A stretch of 64,000 nucleotides of DNA from Inhella crocodyli (GTDB taxonomy: Bacteria; Pseudomonadota; Gammaproteobacteria; Burkholderiales; Burkholderiaceae_C), in NCBI RefSeq assembly GCF_004004565.1, contig NZ_SACM01000004.1, positions 1 through 64,000 of the forward strand, read 5' to 3'. This document shows positions 41,451 through 54,429 of this stretch, in pieces (positions within the stretch are counted from its first letter, which is position 1; the number at the start of each line of letters is the position of its first letter). Made by a program: the position numbers and the translations under genes. The notes below the pieces were generated by a model. It saw only the letters and a program-made list of their open reading frames with translations. It ran no database searches and was not told where the DNA came from.

Positions 41451-42611
41451 TCAAGTCCGGTGGCGGCCTTGGCGCCCGCTGCGGCCGATGGCCAGCAGCA
41501 GGCCCAGGCTCAGGCCCAGCATCACCATCGCCGTGCCGCCGTAGCTGACGAAGGGCAGGGGCACGCCCACCACGGGCAGCAGGCCGATGACCATGCCCAG
41601 GTTGACGAACACGTAGCTGAAGAAGCTCAGGGTGATGGCCCCGGCCAGCAGGCGCTCGAACAGGGTGGGCGCGGCGCCCGCGATGCTCAGCCCCCGCAAG
41701 ATCAAGGCACTGAAGCCCACCAGCAAGGCCAGCGCGCCCAGAAGGCCGAACTCCTCGGCGAAGGCGGCGAACACGAAGTCGGTGGTGCGCTCGGGGATGA
41801 ACTCGAGGTGGGTTTGCGTGCCGCGCATGAAGCCCTTGCCCGTCACGCCGCCCGAGCCAATCGCGATCTCGCCCTGCAAGATGTGGAAGCCCTTGCCCAA
41901 GGGGTCCTTGTGCGGGTCCAGCAGGGTGCAGACGCGGGTCTTTTGGTACTCGCGCAGCACCTTCCAGTCGACCCCATCCTGGCAAATGGTGGGTTCGGCC
42001 CACACCAAAGCCCCAATGCCAATGGCGACGGCGCTGACCACGGGGACGATGAGCTTCCAGCTCAGGCCGGCGAAATAGATGACGTACAGCCCGGCGAACA
42101 AGATGAGCAGCGCGGTGCCCAGGTCGGGCTGCTTGGCCACCAAGCCCACCGGAATGGCCAGCAGCACGAAGGCGGCCACGAAGTCCAACAGCTTGAGCTG
42201 GCCCTCGCGCAGCTGGAACCACCAGGCCAGCATCAGCGGTGTGGCGATCTTGAGCAGCTCGCTGGGCTGGATGACGATCACGCCGAGATTGAGCCAGCGC
42301 GTGGCGCCCTTCTTGGTCAGCCCGAACAAGGCGGTGGCCAGCAGCAAGACCAGGCCGATGCTGTACAGCGGCAAGGCCAGTTTGGCCAGCTTGGACGAAG
42401 GGAACTGCGCCACCACCAGCATGACCCCCGCACCCAGCACGAAGTTGCGGGCGTGGTCCACGAAGCGGGTGCCGTGGTCGAAGCCCACCGAGTACATGGC
42501 CAGCAGGCCCCAGGCGGTGAGCCAAGCGATCGCCAACAGCAGCGGGACGTCCAAATGCTGCCACAGGGGGCGCAGGCGGCGCCACAGGGGCGGGCGGGCG
42601 ATGACGCTCAT
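41451..42611 (-). CDS. rodA: rod-shape peptidoglycan polymerase RodA
   Basis: A 386-residue SEDS-family glycosyltransferase with about ten membrane helices. Family blocks include KKGATRWLNLGVIVIQPSEL, KQPDLGTALLILFAG (conserved Asp) and LPFVSYGGTAMVMLGLSLGL. It polymerises lateral-wall peptidoglycan together with PBP2, the product of the gene upstream, whose stop overlaps its start by four bases. Last gene of the mre operon. Confidence 0.96.
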   Translation of the reverse strand: MSVIARPPLWRRLRPLWQHLDVPLLLAIAWLTAWGLLAMYSVGFDHGTRFVDHARNFVLGAGVMLVVAQFPSSKLAKLALPLYSIGLVLLLATALFGLTKKGATRWLNLGVIVIQPSELLKIATPLMLAWWFQLREGQLKLLDFVAAFVLLAIPVGLVAKQPDLGTALLILFAGLYVIYFAGLSWKLIVPVVSAVAIGIGALVWAEPTICQDGVDWKVLREYQKTRVCTLLDPHKDPLGKGFHILQGEIAIGSGGVTGKGFMRGTQTHLEFIPERTTDFVFAAFAEEFGLLGALALLVGFSALILRGLSIAGAAPTLFERLLAGAITLSFFSYVFVNLGMVIGLLPVVGVPLPFVSYGGTAMVMLGLSLGLLLAIGRSGRQGRHRT

Positions 42612-44578
42612 CGCGAGGCCCCCGACGCCGGCAGGGGCGCTTCGTTGGGCAGGCGCCATTCGCGGATCGGCCTGGGCGTGCCCACGGGGGCCGCCGCCTT
42701 GCCCTCGCGCACCAGCGCGAGGTCTTCCTCGCTGGGCACGACGCCGTGGAGCAGGTAGTCGAACACGCGGCGCGCGATGGGCGCGGCCGCCACCGCGCCG
42801 AAGCCGGCGTTCTCGACGATGACGGCCAGCGCCACCTGGGGCTCATCCACCGGCGCGAAGGCCATGTACCAGCTGTGGTCGCGCTGGTACTCGGCCATTT
42901 GCCCGGCGTTGTACTTCTGGCCCTTGCGCAGGCCCACGGCCTGCGCTGTGCCGGTCTTGCCGCCGCTGGCGTACGGGGCGCCGGCGAACACGCGGGTGCT
43001 GGTGCCTTGGTAGGTCACGCCGTGCAAGGCCTCCTTCACCACGGCGATGTGCTCGGGCTTGTAGGGGATCGGCGGCAGGGCCTCGCCGGAGCGGCGTTCG
43101 CGGGTGTGGGTGACGTGGTCTTCGATCTCGCGCACCAAGCGCGGGCGGTAGCGTTGGCCGCCGGCGACCAAGGTGGCCGTGGCCGTCGCCACCTGCAGCG
43201 GCGTGAAGGCGTTGTAGCCCTGGCCGATGCCCAGACTGATGGTTTCGCCGGGGAACCACTTCTGCTTGAGCGCCTTTTCCTTCCAGGCCATGCTCGGCAG
43301 CAGGCCGGTGACCTCGCCCGGCAGGTCGATGCCGGTGCGCTGGCCCAAGCCCAGGGGGGCCATCTGGGCGTGGATGGTGTCCACCCCCATCAGGTGCGCC
43401 AGCGAGTAGTAGTAAACGTTGCTCGACTCGACGATGGAGCGGCGCATGTTCATCGCCCCGCCGCGCTCGTTCTCGGGGCTGCCGAAGTTGCGCCCGCCGA
43501 AGCTGTAGACCAGGGTGTCGTTGACGATGGTGTCGGGCGTGCGCGCGCCGGTGTTCAGCGCCCCCAAGGCCATGAAGGGCTTGTAGGTGGACCCGGGCGG
43601 GTAGGTGCCGCGGATGGCGCGGTTGAGCAGGGGCTTGTCGGGCGACTCGTTCAGCGCGCGCCAACTGTCTTGGTCGATGCCGTCGACGAACAGGTTGGGG
43701 TCGAAGTCGGGCTTGGACACGAAGGCCAACACCTCGCCATTGCGCGGATCCAGGGCCACCAAAGCGCCGCGGCGGTTGCCGAACATCTGCTCGACCAGGT
43801 ACTGCAAGCGAATGTCGATGGACAGGTGCAGGGTCTTGCCCGGCGTCGACGGGCGCGAACTCAGGCGTCGAACCGCCCGGCCGCCCGCGCTGGTTTCCAC
43901 CTGCTGGAAGCCGGTGATGCCGTGCAACACGTCTTCGTAGGCCTGCTCCAGGCCCAGCTTGCCGATGTAGTCGGTGCCGCGGTAATTGGCCTGGCGCTCG
44001 TCGTCCCAGTCCTCCATGGCCTCGCGATCCTTGGCCGAGACGCGGCCGATGTAGCCGATCAGGTGCGACCCCACCTCGCCCAGGGGGTACTGGCGGAACA
44101 GGCGCGCCTGAACGTCCACCCCTGGGAAGCGCCAGCGCTGCGCCACAAAGCGGGCCACCTCTTCGTCGCTCAGCCGGGTGCGGATGGGCAGGGAATCGAA
44201 GCGCTTGCCATCGGCCAGCAGTCGGGCAAAGCGGCGCCGGTCCTTCGCATCGATGGGCACCACGGTGGCCAATTCGTCGATCAGGGCCTCGAGTTCCTGC
44301 GTCGTTTGGCTCGGCGTGATCTCGAGCGTGTAGGCCGAGTAGTTCGTGGCCAAGACGACGCCGTTGCGGTCCTTGATCAGGCCGCGGTTGGGCGTGATGG
44401 GCAGCACCGTGACGCGGTTGGACTCGGCCGCGGCCAGGAGCTCCTCGTGCTTGCCCACCTGCAGGTACAGCAGCCGGGCGACCAAGAGAGCAAAGCAGGT
44501 GAGCACGAAGCCGGCGGCCACGAACAGGCGCAGCCGAAAGCGCAGCAAAGCCCCGATGCCGTCGTCGAAGAAGGTCAT
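42608..44578 (-). CDS. mrdA: penicillin-binding protein 2 (transpeptidase)
   Basis: A 656-residue class B PBP: one N-terminal membrane helix (about 15-37), a dimerisation/pedestal domain and a transpeptidase domain. Active-site motifs are GSTYKP (SxxK), ESSNVYYY (SxN) and GGKTGTAQ (KTG). It cross-links lateral-wall peptidoglycan with RodA. The ATG at 44578 gives MTFFDDGIGALLRFRLRLFV. 13 bases separate it from mreD. Confidence 0.96.
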   Translation of the reverse strand: MTFFDDGIGALLRFRLRLFVAAGFVLTCFALLVARLLYLQVGKHEELLAAAESNRVTVLPITPNRGLIKDRNGVVLATNYSAYTLEITPSQTTQELEALIDELATVVPIDAKDRRRFARLLADGKRFDSLPIRTRLSDEEVARFVAQRWRFPGVDVQARLFRQYPLGEVGSHLIGYIGRVSAKDREAMEDWDDERQANYRGTDYIGKLGLEQAYEDVLHGITGFQQVETSAGGRAVRRLSSRPSTPGKTLHLSIDIRLQYLVEQMFGNRRGALVALDPRNGEVLAFVSKPDFDPNLFVDGIDQDSWRALNESPDKPLLNRAIRGTYPPGSTYKPFMALGALNTGARTPDTIVNDTLVYSFGGRNFGSPENERGGAMNMRRSIVESSNVYYYSLAHLMGVDTIHAQMAPLGLGQRTGIDLPGEVTGLLPSMAWKEKALKQKWFPGETISLGIGQGYNAFTPLQVATATATLVAGGQRYRPRLVREIEDHVTHTRERRSGEALPPIPYKPEHIAVVKEALHGVTYQGTSTRVFAGAPYASGGKTGTAQAVGLRKGQKYNAGQMAEYQRDHSWYMAFAPVDEPQVALAVIVENAGFGAVAAAPIARRVFDYLLHGVVPSEEDLALVREGKAAAPVGTPRPIREWRLPNEAPLPASGASR

Positions 44579-44591
44579 GCCTGCGGGCGCC

Positions 44592-45113
44592 TCAGAGCGG
44601 ACGGTGGGCGTCGCGGTCGGGCGCGCGTCGCTGCGGCGCCAGCAGCAACCAGGTGGCCAGGGGCCACAGCAGGGCCTCGATGACCGGGGCCAACAACAGG
44701 GTCCAGCCCGGGGCCATGCCCCCCGCCAGCAGACGCACCCCCGCTTGCACGGCATGGGCCAAGGCCAGGAGCAAGAGCACCTGCAAGGACTGCTCGAGCA
44801 CCCCGAACCAGAGCAGGCGGCGGTGCAGGGTCACGGCCAAAAAGGCCAGCAGGCTGAAGGCCAGGGCGTGCTGGCCCAACAGCGCGCCTTGGTGCACGTC
44901 CATGAGCAGCCCCAAGGCGAAGGCCCAGCCCACGCCCACCCGGCGCGGCTGGTGCACGTTCCAAAAGACCAGCACCAGCGCCAAAGCACTGGGCCAGGCC
45001 GCCTCCCGGCCCACGGGCACCATGTCCAGCAGCATCGCCAGGAACAGGCTCAAGGCGATGAACCAAGGGCGCGCCGGCAGCAGCAGTTGCCCGGCACCAC
45101 GCGGCATGATCAT
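44592..45113 (-). CDS. mreD: rod-shape protein MreD
   Basis: A 173-residue membrane protein with about five helices, typical of MreD, a core component of the elongasome. The N-terminus and the GLLMDVHQGALLGQHALAFS segment fit the family. The ATG at 45113 overlaps the mreC stop by four bases. Confidence 0.92.
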   Translation of the reverse strand: MIMPRGAGQLLLPARPWFIALSLFLAMLLDMVPVGREAAWPSALALVLVFWNVHQPRRVGVGWAFALGLLMDVHQGALLGQHALAFSLLAFLAVTLHRRLLWFGVLEQSLQVLLLLALAHAVQAGVRLLAGGMAPGWTLLLAPVIEALLWPLATWLLLAPQRRAPDRDAHRPL

Positions 45114-46036
45114 GGCCGGCTTCCCTTCGCGGGCGGACGCGCCGCTGGCGGCGGCGCCAGCGCGGCCTCGGCACGCGCCTCGGCCACGCCAGGCAGGGGC
45201 CGCAGCACCAGCACCTGCCGCGCCCGGTCGGCCACCGCGTAGGGGCGCGCCGTGACTTTGGCGAACACGCTGTCGGCCTGGCGCTGCACCGATTCCACCC
45301 GCGCCACGGGCAGGCCCGGCGGGTAGACGCCGTCCAGGCCCGAGGTGCGCAGCACGTCGCCCTCGCGGATGTCGGCGTTGGCGGCCACGAATCGCAACTC
45401 CAAGCCGGCGCTGCGCTCGCCGCCCACGGCGATGTGCAGCGCCTGGCTGCGCGCGTTCTGCACGGGAATGCTGCTGTCGCGGTCGGTCAACAAGACCAAC
45501 TCCGAGGTGCCCGCGTGCACGCGCTGCAACTGCCCCAGCACGCCGCGCTCGTCGATCACCGGCGCGCCAGGGTGCAAGGCGTCGCGGGCCCCGCGGTCGA
45601 TGACCACCCGGCGGGCGTACAGGTCGCCCGACTCGAACAGGACCTCGGCCGCCAAGGTTTGCACCGGCAGGGTGTCGCGCAGGGCCAAGAGCCGCCGCAG
45701 GTGTTCGTTCTCGGCCTGGAGATTGCGCGAGCGGGCCAGCACCAAGGCTTGCGCGGCCAGACGCTCCCGGGCCTCGGCCTCGGCCTTCATCGCCGCCTCG
45801 GCGCCGCGCAAGCGATCGCCCAGGTTCTCGAAGGCCTGCAGCGGCGACAGCAGCACGCGCTGCACCGGCGCCAGCACCGTGGCCAGGGCCGAGCGCAGCG
45901 GGCCGGTCAGGCCCCAGCGGGTGTCGGCCACCATCAGCAGGACGGCCAGGGCCCCGCAGAGCAGCAGTTTGTTCAGCGCCGAGGTGCCTTGCCGAAACAG
46001 CGGCGGCGGGCGGCGGTCGAGCGTGCCGAGGGACAT
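45110..46036 (-). CDS. mreC: rod-shape protein MreC
   Basis: A 308-residue bitopic protein: one membrane helix near residues 22-40, a coiled coil (about 65-110, AEAMK/LQAENEHLRRLLALRD) and the beta-barrel periplasmic domain (VVIDRGARDALHPGAPVIDE, GVLGQLQRVHAGTSELVLLT). It links MreB to PBP2. Its Pro/Ala-rich end overlaps mreD. 16 bases separate it from mreB. Confidence 0.94.
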   Translation of the reverse strand: MSLGTLDRRPPPLFRQGTSALNKLLLCGALAVLLMVADTRWGLTGPLRSALATVLAPVQRVLLSPLQAFENLGDRLRGAEAAMKAEAEARERLAAQALVLARSRNLQAENEHLRRLLALRDTLPVQTLAAEVLFESGDLYARRVVIDRGARDALHPGAPVIDERGVLGQLQRVHAGTSELVLLTDRDSSIPVQNARSQALHIAVGGERSAGLELRFVAANADIREGDVLRTSGLDGVYPPGLPVARVESVQRQADSVFAKVTARPYAVADRARQVLVLRPLPGVAEARAEAALAPPPAARPPAKGSRP

Positions 46037-46052
46037 GCCCCCTCCCGGAAGG

Positions 46053-47318
<1,266 letters not shown>

Positions 47319-47614
47319 ATGGCCCTGACCCCCGACGACGTGAACACCATCGCGCGCCTGGCGCGGCTCGACCCGAGTCCGGCGCAGCGCGAAGCCCTGC
47401 TGGGCCAGTTGAACGGCTTCTTTGACATCGTCGAAACCATGCGCGCCGTGGACACCGGCGGCGTCGCCCCGCTGTACACGCCGCTGTCCAGCGTCCAAGA
47501 GGTGGCCCTGCGCCTGCGTGACGACGTCGTCACCGAAAGCAACCAGCGCGAGGCCAACCAGCGCAGCGCCCCGGCCGTGGAAGATGGCCTGTTCCTCGTG
47601 CCGAAGGTGATCGA

Positions 47615-47618
<4 letters not shown>
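47319..47618 (+). CDS. gatC: Asp/Glu-tRNA amidotransferase subunit C
   Basis: A 99-residue GatC, the small subunit that holds GatA and GatB together for transamidation of Asp-tRNA(Asn) or Glu-tRNA(Gln). It begins [20 protein letters not shown] and ends ALRLRDDVV...[13 protein letters not shown], as usual. The stop overlaps the gatA start (ATGA). Confidence 0.95.
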
Positions 47619-49105
<1,487 letters not shown>

Positions 49106-49106
49106 G

Positions 49107-50558
49107 ATGAGCGCCCCGAAACTGATCCGTGGCTACGAGGTCGTCATCGGCCTGGAGAACCACGTCCAACTGTCCACCGCGTCCAAGATCTTCTCGGGCA
49201 GCAGCACCGCCTTCGGCGCCGCGCCCAACACGCAGGCCAGCCCCGTGGACCTCGCCCTGCCCGGCACGCTGCCGGTGCTCAACCGCGGCGCGGTGGAGCG
49301 GGCCATTCGCTTCGGCCTGGCCGTGGGCGCGCACGTGGCGCCGCTGTCGATCTTTGCGCGCAAGAACTACTTCTACCCCGACCTGCCCAAGGGCTACCAG
49401 ATCAGCCAGTACGAGATCCCGGTCGTGCAGGGCGGTCAGATCAGCTTCTACGTGGGCGACACGAAGAAGACGGTCAACCTGACCCGCGCCCACCTCGAAG
49501 AAGACGCGGGCAAGAGCCTGCACGAGGACTACCACGGCATGTCGGGCATCGACCTGAACCGTGCGGGCACGCCGCTGCTGGAGATCGTGTCGGAGCCCGA
49601 GCTGCGCAGCGCCGAAGAGGCCTGCGAGTACGCCAAGACCCTGCACGCGCTGGTGATGTGGCTGGGCATCTGCGACGGCAACATGCAAGAAGGCAGCTTC
49701 CGCTGCGACGTGAACGTCAGCGTGCGCAAGCCGGGCCAGCCCTTCGGCACGCGGCGCGAGATCAAGAACCTGAACAGCTTCAAGTTCCTGATCCAGGCGG
49801 TGAACTTCGAGGTGAACTGGCAGATCGACCGCATCGAAGACGGCCTGCCCATCCAGCAGGCCACGGTGCTGTTCAACCCCGACACTGGCGAGACGCGCGC
49901 CATGCGCACCAAGGAAGACGCGGCCGACTACCGCTACTTCCCCGATCCCGACCTGCCGCCGCTGATGATCGGCGCCGACTGGATCGAGCGTGTGAAGGCC
50001 GAGCTGCCCGAACTGCCGGCCGTGATGGCCGCGCGCTTCGAGCAGGCAGACGGCCTGCCGGCCTACGACGCGCAGATGATGACCGCCAGCCTGCCCGTGG
50101 CCCGCTACTACGAGGCCGCCAAGGCCGCCGGCGCGCCGGCCAAGTTGGTGGCCAACTGGGTGATGGGCGAGATTTCGAGGCGCTTGAACGCCGAGGAGAA
50201 GGGCATCGAGGCCGCGCCGGTCGGCCCCGCGCTGCTCGCCAAGCTCATCGCCCGCATCGGCGACGGCACCATCAGCAACAACGCCGCGCGCCAGGTGTTC
50301 GAGGCCCTGTGGGCCGGCGAGTCGAGCGACGTCGACGCCCTCATCGAGGCCAAGGGCCTCAAGCAGATGAGCGACACGGGCGAGTTGGAGCGCATCCTTG
50401 ACGAGGTGCTGGCGGCCAATGCCAAGTCGGTGGAAGAGTTCCGCGCCGGCAAGGACAAGGCCTTCAACGCCTTGGTCGGTCAGGCCATGAAGGCCACCAA
50501 GGGCAAGGCCAACCCGGGCCTGGTCAACGAACTGCTGAAAAAGAAGCTCGGCGGCTGA
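49107..50558 (+). CDS. gatB: Asp/Glu-tRNA amidotransferase subunit B
   Basis: A 483-residue GatB that binds the misacylated tRNA and activates it with ATP. Family blocks are [38 protein letters not shown] and [12 protein letters not shown], with a C-terminal YqeY-like tail ([20 protein letters not shown]). Last gene of gatCAB; it ends nine bases from a convergent gene. Confidence 0.97.
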   Translation: MSAPKLIRGYEVVIGLENHVQLSTASKIFSGSSTAFGAAPNTQASPVDLALPGTLPVLNRGAVERAIRFGLAVGAHVAPLSIFARKNYFYPDLPKGYQISQYEIPVVQGGQISFYVGDTKKTVNLTRAHLEEDAGKSLHEDYHGMSGIDLNRAGTPLLEIVSEPELRSAEEACEYAKTLHALVMWLGICDGNMQEGSFRCDVNVSVRKPGQPFGTRREIKNLNSFKFLIQAVNFEVNWQIDRIEDGLPIQQATVLFNPDTGETRAMRTKEDAADYRYFPDPDLPPLMIGADWIERVKAELPELPAVMAARFEQADGLPAYDAQMMTASLPVARYYEAAKAAGAPAKLVANWVMGEISRRLNAEEKGIEAAPVGPALLAKLIARIGDGTISNNAARQVFEALWAGESSDVDALIEAKGLKQMSDTGELERILDEVLAANAKSVEEFRAGKDKAFNALVGQAMKATKGKANPGLVNELLKKKLGG

Positions 50559-50567
50559 GCGCCGGCC

Positions 50568-51308
50568 TCAGCGGCTGGCCGGGCCGGGCGTGGCGGCGGC
50601 CGACGCGCCCGCGGCCTCCGGCTTGGCGGCCGGCTTGGCCCCCGTCGCGCCGGCCGGCGCCTCCCACTCGGAGGCGCTCGGTGCCGGGCCCAGGCTGCCC
50701 ACCGGCGCACCGCCCCACAGCTTCTTGAGCCGGGCCAGCTCGACGTCGTAGCGGCGGTTGACGCGGGCCTTCTCTTCGGTCTGGTTGGCGATCGCCACGA
50801 GCTGCGCGTCGCGCGCGGCGTCGTTCGCGTCCACGAGGCGGCGCAGCTTGGGCGGCAGGGCTTTGCCCTTGTAGAACTCCGCCTCTTCGTCCAGGCCCTT
50901 TCGCTCTTTGGCCAGGTCGGCCAAGCGACGCTCCGACAGCGCCTGCGCCTTGGACTGGTCGTCCAGCGCGGCCTGCCTCGCCTTGTCGTGCACGGTCTTG
51001 TTCGGGTAGCGCGCCAGCAGGTTGCGGTCGTAGCGCATGGCGTCGGCCTGGGCGGCACGGGCCACGGCCTCCTCTCGGCGCTTGAGCTCCAGCGCGGCCG
51101 CCTGCTCGGGCGACAAGGATGGCGGCAGGCGCTCGCGCACCGAGCCGTCGCTGCGGTGGATCTTTTGCTCCTGCGCCAGGCACTCGGCGATGGGACGGTC
51201 CGAGGTCAGGCGGCGGCCATCGGCCGTGGTGCAGCTGTAGATGCCGGCCCAGGCCGACGGCGCCAGCGCACAGGCCAGCAGTGCCCCCACCAGGCGCCGC
51301 GCGACCAC
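50568..51308 (-). CDS. DUF4124-type exported protein with coiled coil
   Basis: A 246-residue periplasmic protein starting at GTG 51308, two bases after the pyrE stop. A signal peptide ends in SAWA, then comes the DUF4124 module GIYSCTTADGRRLTSDRPIA. The middle is charged and helical with likely coiled coil (residues about 75-200), and the last 40 residues are Ala/Pro-rich. Function unknown; pyrE-DUF4124 adjacency is seen in related genomes. Confidence 0.78.
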   Translation of the reverse strand: MVARRLVGALLACALAPSAWAGIYSCTTADGRRLTSDRPIAECLAQEQKIHRSDGSVRERLPPSLSPEQAAALELKRREEAVARAAQADAMRYDRNLLARYPNKTVHDKARQAALDDQSKAQALSERRLADLAKERKGLDEEAEFYKGKALPPKLRRLVDANDAARDAQLVAIANQTEEKARVNRRYDVELARLKKLWGGAPVGSLGPAPSASEWEAPAGATGAKPAAKPEAAGASAAATPGPASR

Positions 51309-51310
51309 GT

Positions 51311-51976
51311 TCAGGCCACCCCGTAGCGCTGGCGGTAGGCCTGCACCGCCTCGGCGTGCTGGCGGGCCTCCGGGGCGCTGTCCACGAAGCGCAGCAAGTC
51401 GGCCAAGCTGGCGATGGCGTGCACCGCCAGCCCATGCTCGCGCTGCACCTGCTGCACGGCCGATTCGGGCAGGTCTTGCCCGCCGGCCACGCCCTTTTCC
51501 TGGCGGTCCAGGGCGATGGCCACGGCCACCGGCGTGCCACCCGCGGCGCGGATCATGGCGATGCTCTCGCGCACCGAGGTGCCGGCGCTGATCACGTCGT
51601 CCACGATCAGCACGCGCCGACCCGCCAGGGGCGCCCCCACGAGCACGCCGCCTTCGCCGTGGTCCTTGGCTTCCTTGCGGTTGTAGGCGTAGGGCTTGTT
51701 GTGACCGGCACGGGCCAGGGCCATGGCCAAGGCGGCGGCCAAGGTGATGCCCTTGTAGGCCGGGCCGAACACGAGGTCGAACTCGCCCACGTGGGGCAGC
51801 AGGCGCTCGGCGTAGGCACTGGCCAAGCGATCGAGCTTGGCGCCGTCGTCGAAGAGGCCGGCGTTGAAGAAGTAAGGGCTCAGGCGCCCGGCCTTGGTTT
51901 TGAACTCGCCAAAGCGAAGCACGCCCGCCTGCACGGCAAAGGCGATGAACTCTTGGGCGGCGCGGTCCTGGGACAT
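51311..51976 (-). CDS. pyrE: orotate phosphoribosyltransferase
   Basis: A 221-residue enzyme of pyrimidine synthesis converting orotate and PRPP to orotidine monophosphate. The PRPP-binding motif is VLIVDDVISAGTS, and KEAKDHGEGG forms the flexible loop. Length is standard. It starts downstream of the second TonB receptor's terminator, so it has its own promoter. Confidence 0.96.
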   Translation of the reverse strand: MSQDRAAQEFIAFAVQAGVLRFGEFKTKAGRLSPYFFNAGLFDDGAKLDRLASAYAERLLPHVGEFDLVFGPAYKGITLAAALAMALARAGHNKPYAYNRKEAKDHGEGGVLVGAPLAGRRVLIVDDVISAGTSVRESIAMIRAAGGTPVAVAIALDRQEKGVAGGQDLPESAVQQVQREHGLAVHAIASLADLLRFVDSAPEARQHAEAVQAYRQRYGVA

Positions 51977-52005
51977 GGTCGGTCGATTCTAGGGAGACAA
52001 ACAAC

Positions 52006-52030
52006 AACGCCGCGCCCAGGGCGCGGCGTT
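52006..52030 (-). terminator. terminator of the second TonB receptor gene
   Basis: Perfect 11-base arms AACGCCGCGCC / GGCGCGGCGTT with a three-base loop, followed on the minus strand by GTTGTTTGTCT. It separates the receptor from pyrE. Confidence 0.82.
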
Positions 52031-52056
52031 GACGGGGGCGTTAACCCGGAGGCGCT

Positions 52057-54276
52057 TTAGAACATCGCCTTGAAGCTGATGCCGTAGGTGCGCGGGTCGT
52101 TGATGAAGCCGGTGAAGTTGTTGAAGTCGATCGCGCCGGTCGTGCGGATCTGGTTCGTCACGTTGCGGGCGAACAGCGCCGCTTCGTACTTGCCGTTGCC
52201 AAACACGTAGCCCAGGCGCACGCCGCCTTCGGTCAAGCTCTTGCCCGTGAATTCGACCGAGTCGTACAGGAAGAAGTTGACCTTCGAGCGGTAGGCCCAG
52301 TCGGTGAAGACGTAGAGCTCGTCGCCGCTGGCCAAGTTCCAGGTGTAACGCGCGGTCAGGTTCAGGGTGGTCTTGGGCGCTTGCGGCAGCTGGTTGCCGT
52401 TGATGTCGACCGTGGGCGCGAACTTGAAGGCCGCCGGGTTGGCCGGGGCGGTCACGCGGTCGCGCAAGGTGCAGCCGTTGCCGCAGGCGTCAACCTGCAG
52501 GTTGGGGTCCTTGAATGTGACGTTGTTGATGGAGCCGCCCACCGTCAGCAGCAGCTCGGGCACGGGCAGCAGCTCCAGGTTGAACTCGACCCCCTTGCCG
52601 CTGGTCTTCTTGGCGTTGATCAGGCGGTTGGCGTTGTTGCCACCGCCCACGGCCGTCAGCTGCTGGTTCTTGACCTCGTAGCTGAACACCGCGGCCGACA
52701 GGCGGGCCTTGCGCTGCCAGAACTCGCTCTTCAGGCCCAGTTCGAAGGACGTGATGTCCTCGGGCTTGGCCTGGCTCTGCGGGTTGAACTCGGCCGCCGG
52801 CTGGATGGACGAGGCACGGAAGCCCGTGGCCAAGCGGCCGTAGACGTTGGTGTCGCGGTCCAGCTTGTAGGCCAGCGAGGCGTCCCAGTTCCACTTGCTG
52901 TCGTCGGTCTTGGCCGTGACGCCATTGAAGGCCTGCAGGCGCGCCGGGTTGCTGCTGGTGGTCGACAGGTCTTTCTTGTCCTGCGTGTAGCGCAGGCCCG
53001 CGCGCAGCGACCAGCCGTCGCCCAGGTCTTGGTTGACGTTGCCGAACAGCGCATAGGCGCGGTTGTCTTGGCGGGTGCTGGTGGTCAGCGGGGTCAGCCA
53101 GTCCTTGGCCTCGACGACGTAGGTCTCGTCGAACAGGTACACGCCGGCCTGCCACTTGAAGCCGCCCTTGGCGGTGCTCTCCAGGCGGAATTCCTGGCTC
53201 AGCTGGCGGTGGTCGCGCAGGGCGTCGGAGGTCTCGACCGGGAAGGGGATGAAGCCCGGGCCCATCTGCGGCAGGAAGCTGGCGCCGAAGCCGCCGTCGA
53301 TGTCACCGCGCGAGAAGGGCTTGACCGACTCGTAGCCGGTGACCGAGTACAGGTCGAAGCCGCCCAGCGCCCACTTCAGGCGGGCGCTGCCCCCGGTTTG
53401 GGTGAGCGTCTGCTCGTTCACGCCGTCGATGCTCATGCGATCGGGGCGGAAGCCGGCCACCAGGTCGTTGGTGCCCGGCTGGATGATGTTGGCGCGGAAC
53501 AGGCGGGGGCTGCCGTCCAGGTCGCGGTGGTGCACGTTGAACAAGGCGCTGAAGTCCTTGCTCGGTTCGTACAGGGCTTGCAGGCGCACGGCGGTGTCGC
53601 GGTAGCCCTCGGTTTCCTTGGTAGGGCCGGCGGCGTAGGTGTTCTTCACCCAATCGCCACGGCGCTGGTTGAGCAGCGACACGCGGGCCGACCAATCGCC
53701 GCCCAGGGGCAGGTTGAAGGCGCCTTCCAGGTTCAGCGAGCCGTAGGTGCCGGCGCTGATGCTGGCGTAGCCGTCTTGGGCCTTGCTGGGCTTGACCGAA
53801 TCGAACTTCACCACGCCGGCGGGGGTGTTGCGGCCGAACAGAGTGCCCTGCGGACCGGCGATCACTTCCACGGCCTTGGTGTCGAACACCGGGAAGCCCT
53901 TGAGGATGGGGTTCTCTTGGATCACGTCGTCGAACACCACGCTGACCGGCTGGCTGGCGTTCAGGCGGAAGTCGGTGTTGCCGTAGCCGCGGATGTAGAA
54001 GCGGGGGTAGGCGCGGCCGAAGCTCGACTCGATGTTCAGGCTGGGCACGCGGCCGCTCAGAAAGCGCACGTCCTGGCCGCCCGAGGCCAAGGCGTCGAGC
54101 TTGTCGCCGCTGACCTGCGACACGGCATTGGGCACGTCCTGGATGCGCTCGACGCGGCGCTCGGCCGTGATCACCACGGTTTCGAGCTGGGTCTTGTCCT
54201 TGGCGTCCGTGCTTTGGGCCAGGGCAGGCAGGGCGGCGGCCAGGCTCAGGGCCAACAGGGTGTAGCGAGGGGTCAT
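52057..54276 (-). CDS. TonB-dependent receptor, ligand unknown
   Basis: A 739-residue outer-membrane receptor with a 20-residue signal peptide (ALPALAQ) and TonB-box-like LETVVITAERR. The plug spans about residues 40-150 (RFYIRGYGNTDFRLNASQPV, IAGPQGTLFGRNTPAG), then the barrel ending in Phe (ISFKAMF). It is of the FecA/IroN-like plug type common for siderophores but also for vitamins and sugars. It is a single-gene unit, divergent from exonuclease III, with no sigma/anti-sigma genes nearby. No Fur box is evident by eye. Confidence 0.9.
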   Translation of the reverse strand: MTPRYTLLALSLAAALPALAQSTDAKDKTQLETVVITAERRVERIQDVPNAVSQVSGDKLDALASGGQDVRFLSGRVPSLNIESSFGRAYPRFYIRGYGNTDFRLNASQPVSVVFDDVIQENPILKGFPVFDTKAVEVIAGPQGTLFGRNTPAGVVKFDSVKPSKAQDGYASISAGTYGSLNLEGAFNLPLGGDWSARVSLLNQRRGDWVKNTYAAGPTKETEGYRDTAVRLQALYEPSKDFSALFNVHHRDLDGSPRLFRANIIQPGTNDLVAGFRPDRMSIDGVNEQTLTQTGGSARLKWALGGFDLYSVTGYESVKPFSRGDIDGGFGASFLPQMGPGFIPFPVETSDALRDHRQLSQEFRLESTAKGGFKWQAGVYLFDETYVVEAKDWLTPLTTSTRQDNRAYALFGNVNQDLGDGWSLRAGLRYTQDKKDLSTTSSNPARLQAFNGVTAKTDDSKWNWDASLAYKLDRDTNVYGRLATGFRASSIQPAAEFNPQSQAKPEDITSFELGLKSEFWQRKARLSAAVFSYEVKNQQLTAVGGGNNANRLINAKKTSGKGVEFNLELLPVPELLLTVGGSINNVTFKDPNLQVDACGNGCTLRDRVTAPANPAAFKFAPTVDINGNQLPQAPKTTLNLTARYTWNLASGDELYVFTDWAYRSKVNFFLYDSVEFTGKSLTEGGVRLGYVFGNGKYEAALFARNVTNQIRTTGAIDFNNFTGFINDPRTYGISFKAMF

Positions 54277-54429
54277 GGGTGGAACTCCAGTTGGGGGCGC
54301 CGCTGCGGGCTGCAGGCCCGTCGGATGGCGGCGCGTCTCGGGGTGCGGCGATTCTGCCGAGGGCGCCCCGCCCCACGATGACGGCCGGCAGAATCTGCCC
54401 CCCACTGTTGCCCCCAGGAAACACCTGCC

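Noticed and set aside
52381-54381. 666-codon plus-strand ORF opposite the second TonB receptor
   Set aside because: Same low-complexity antisense pattern; the minus-strand receptor is convincing.
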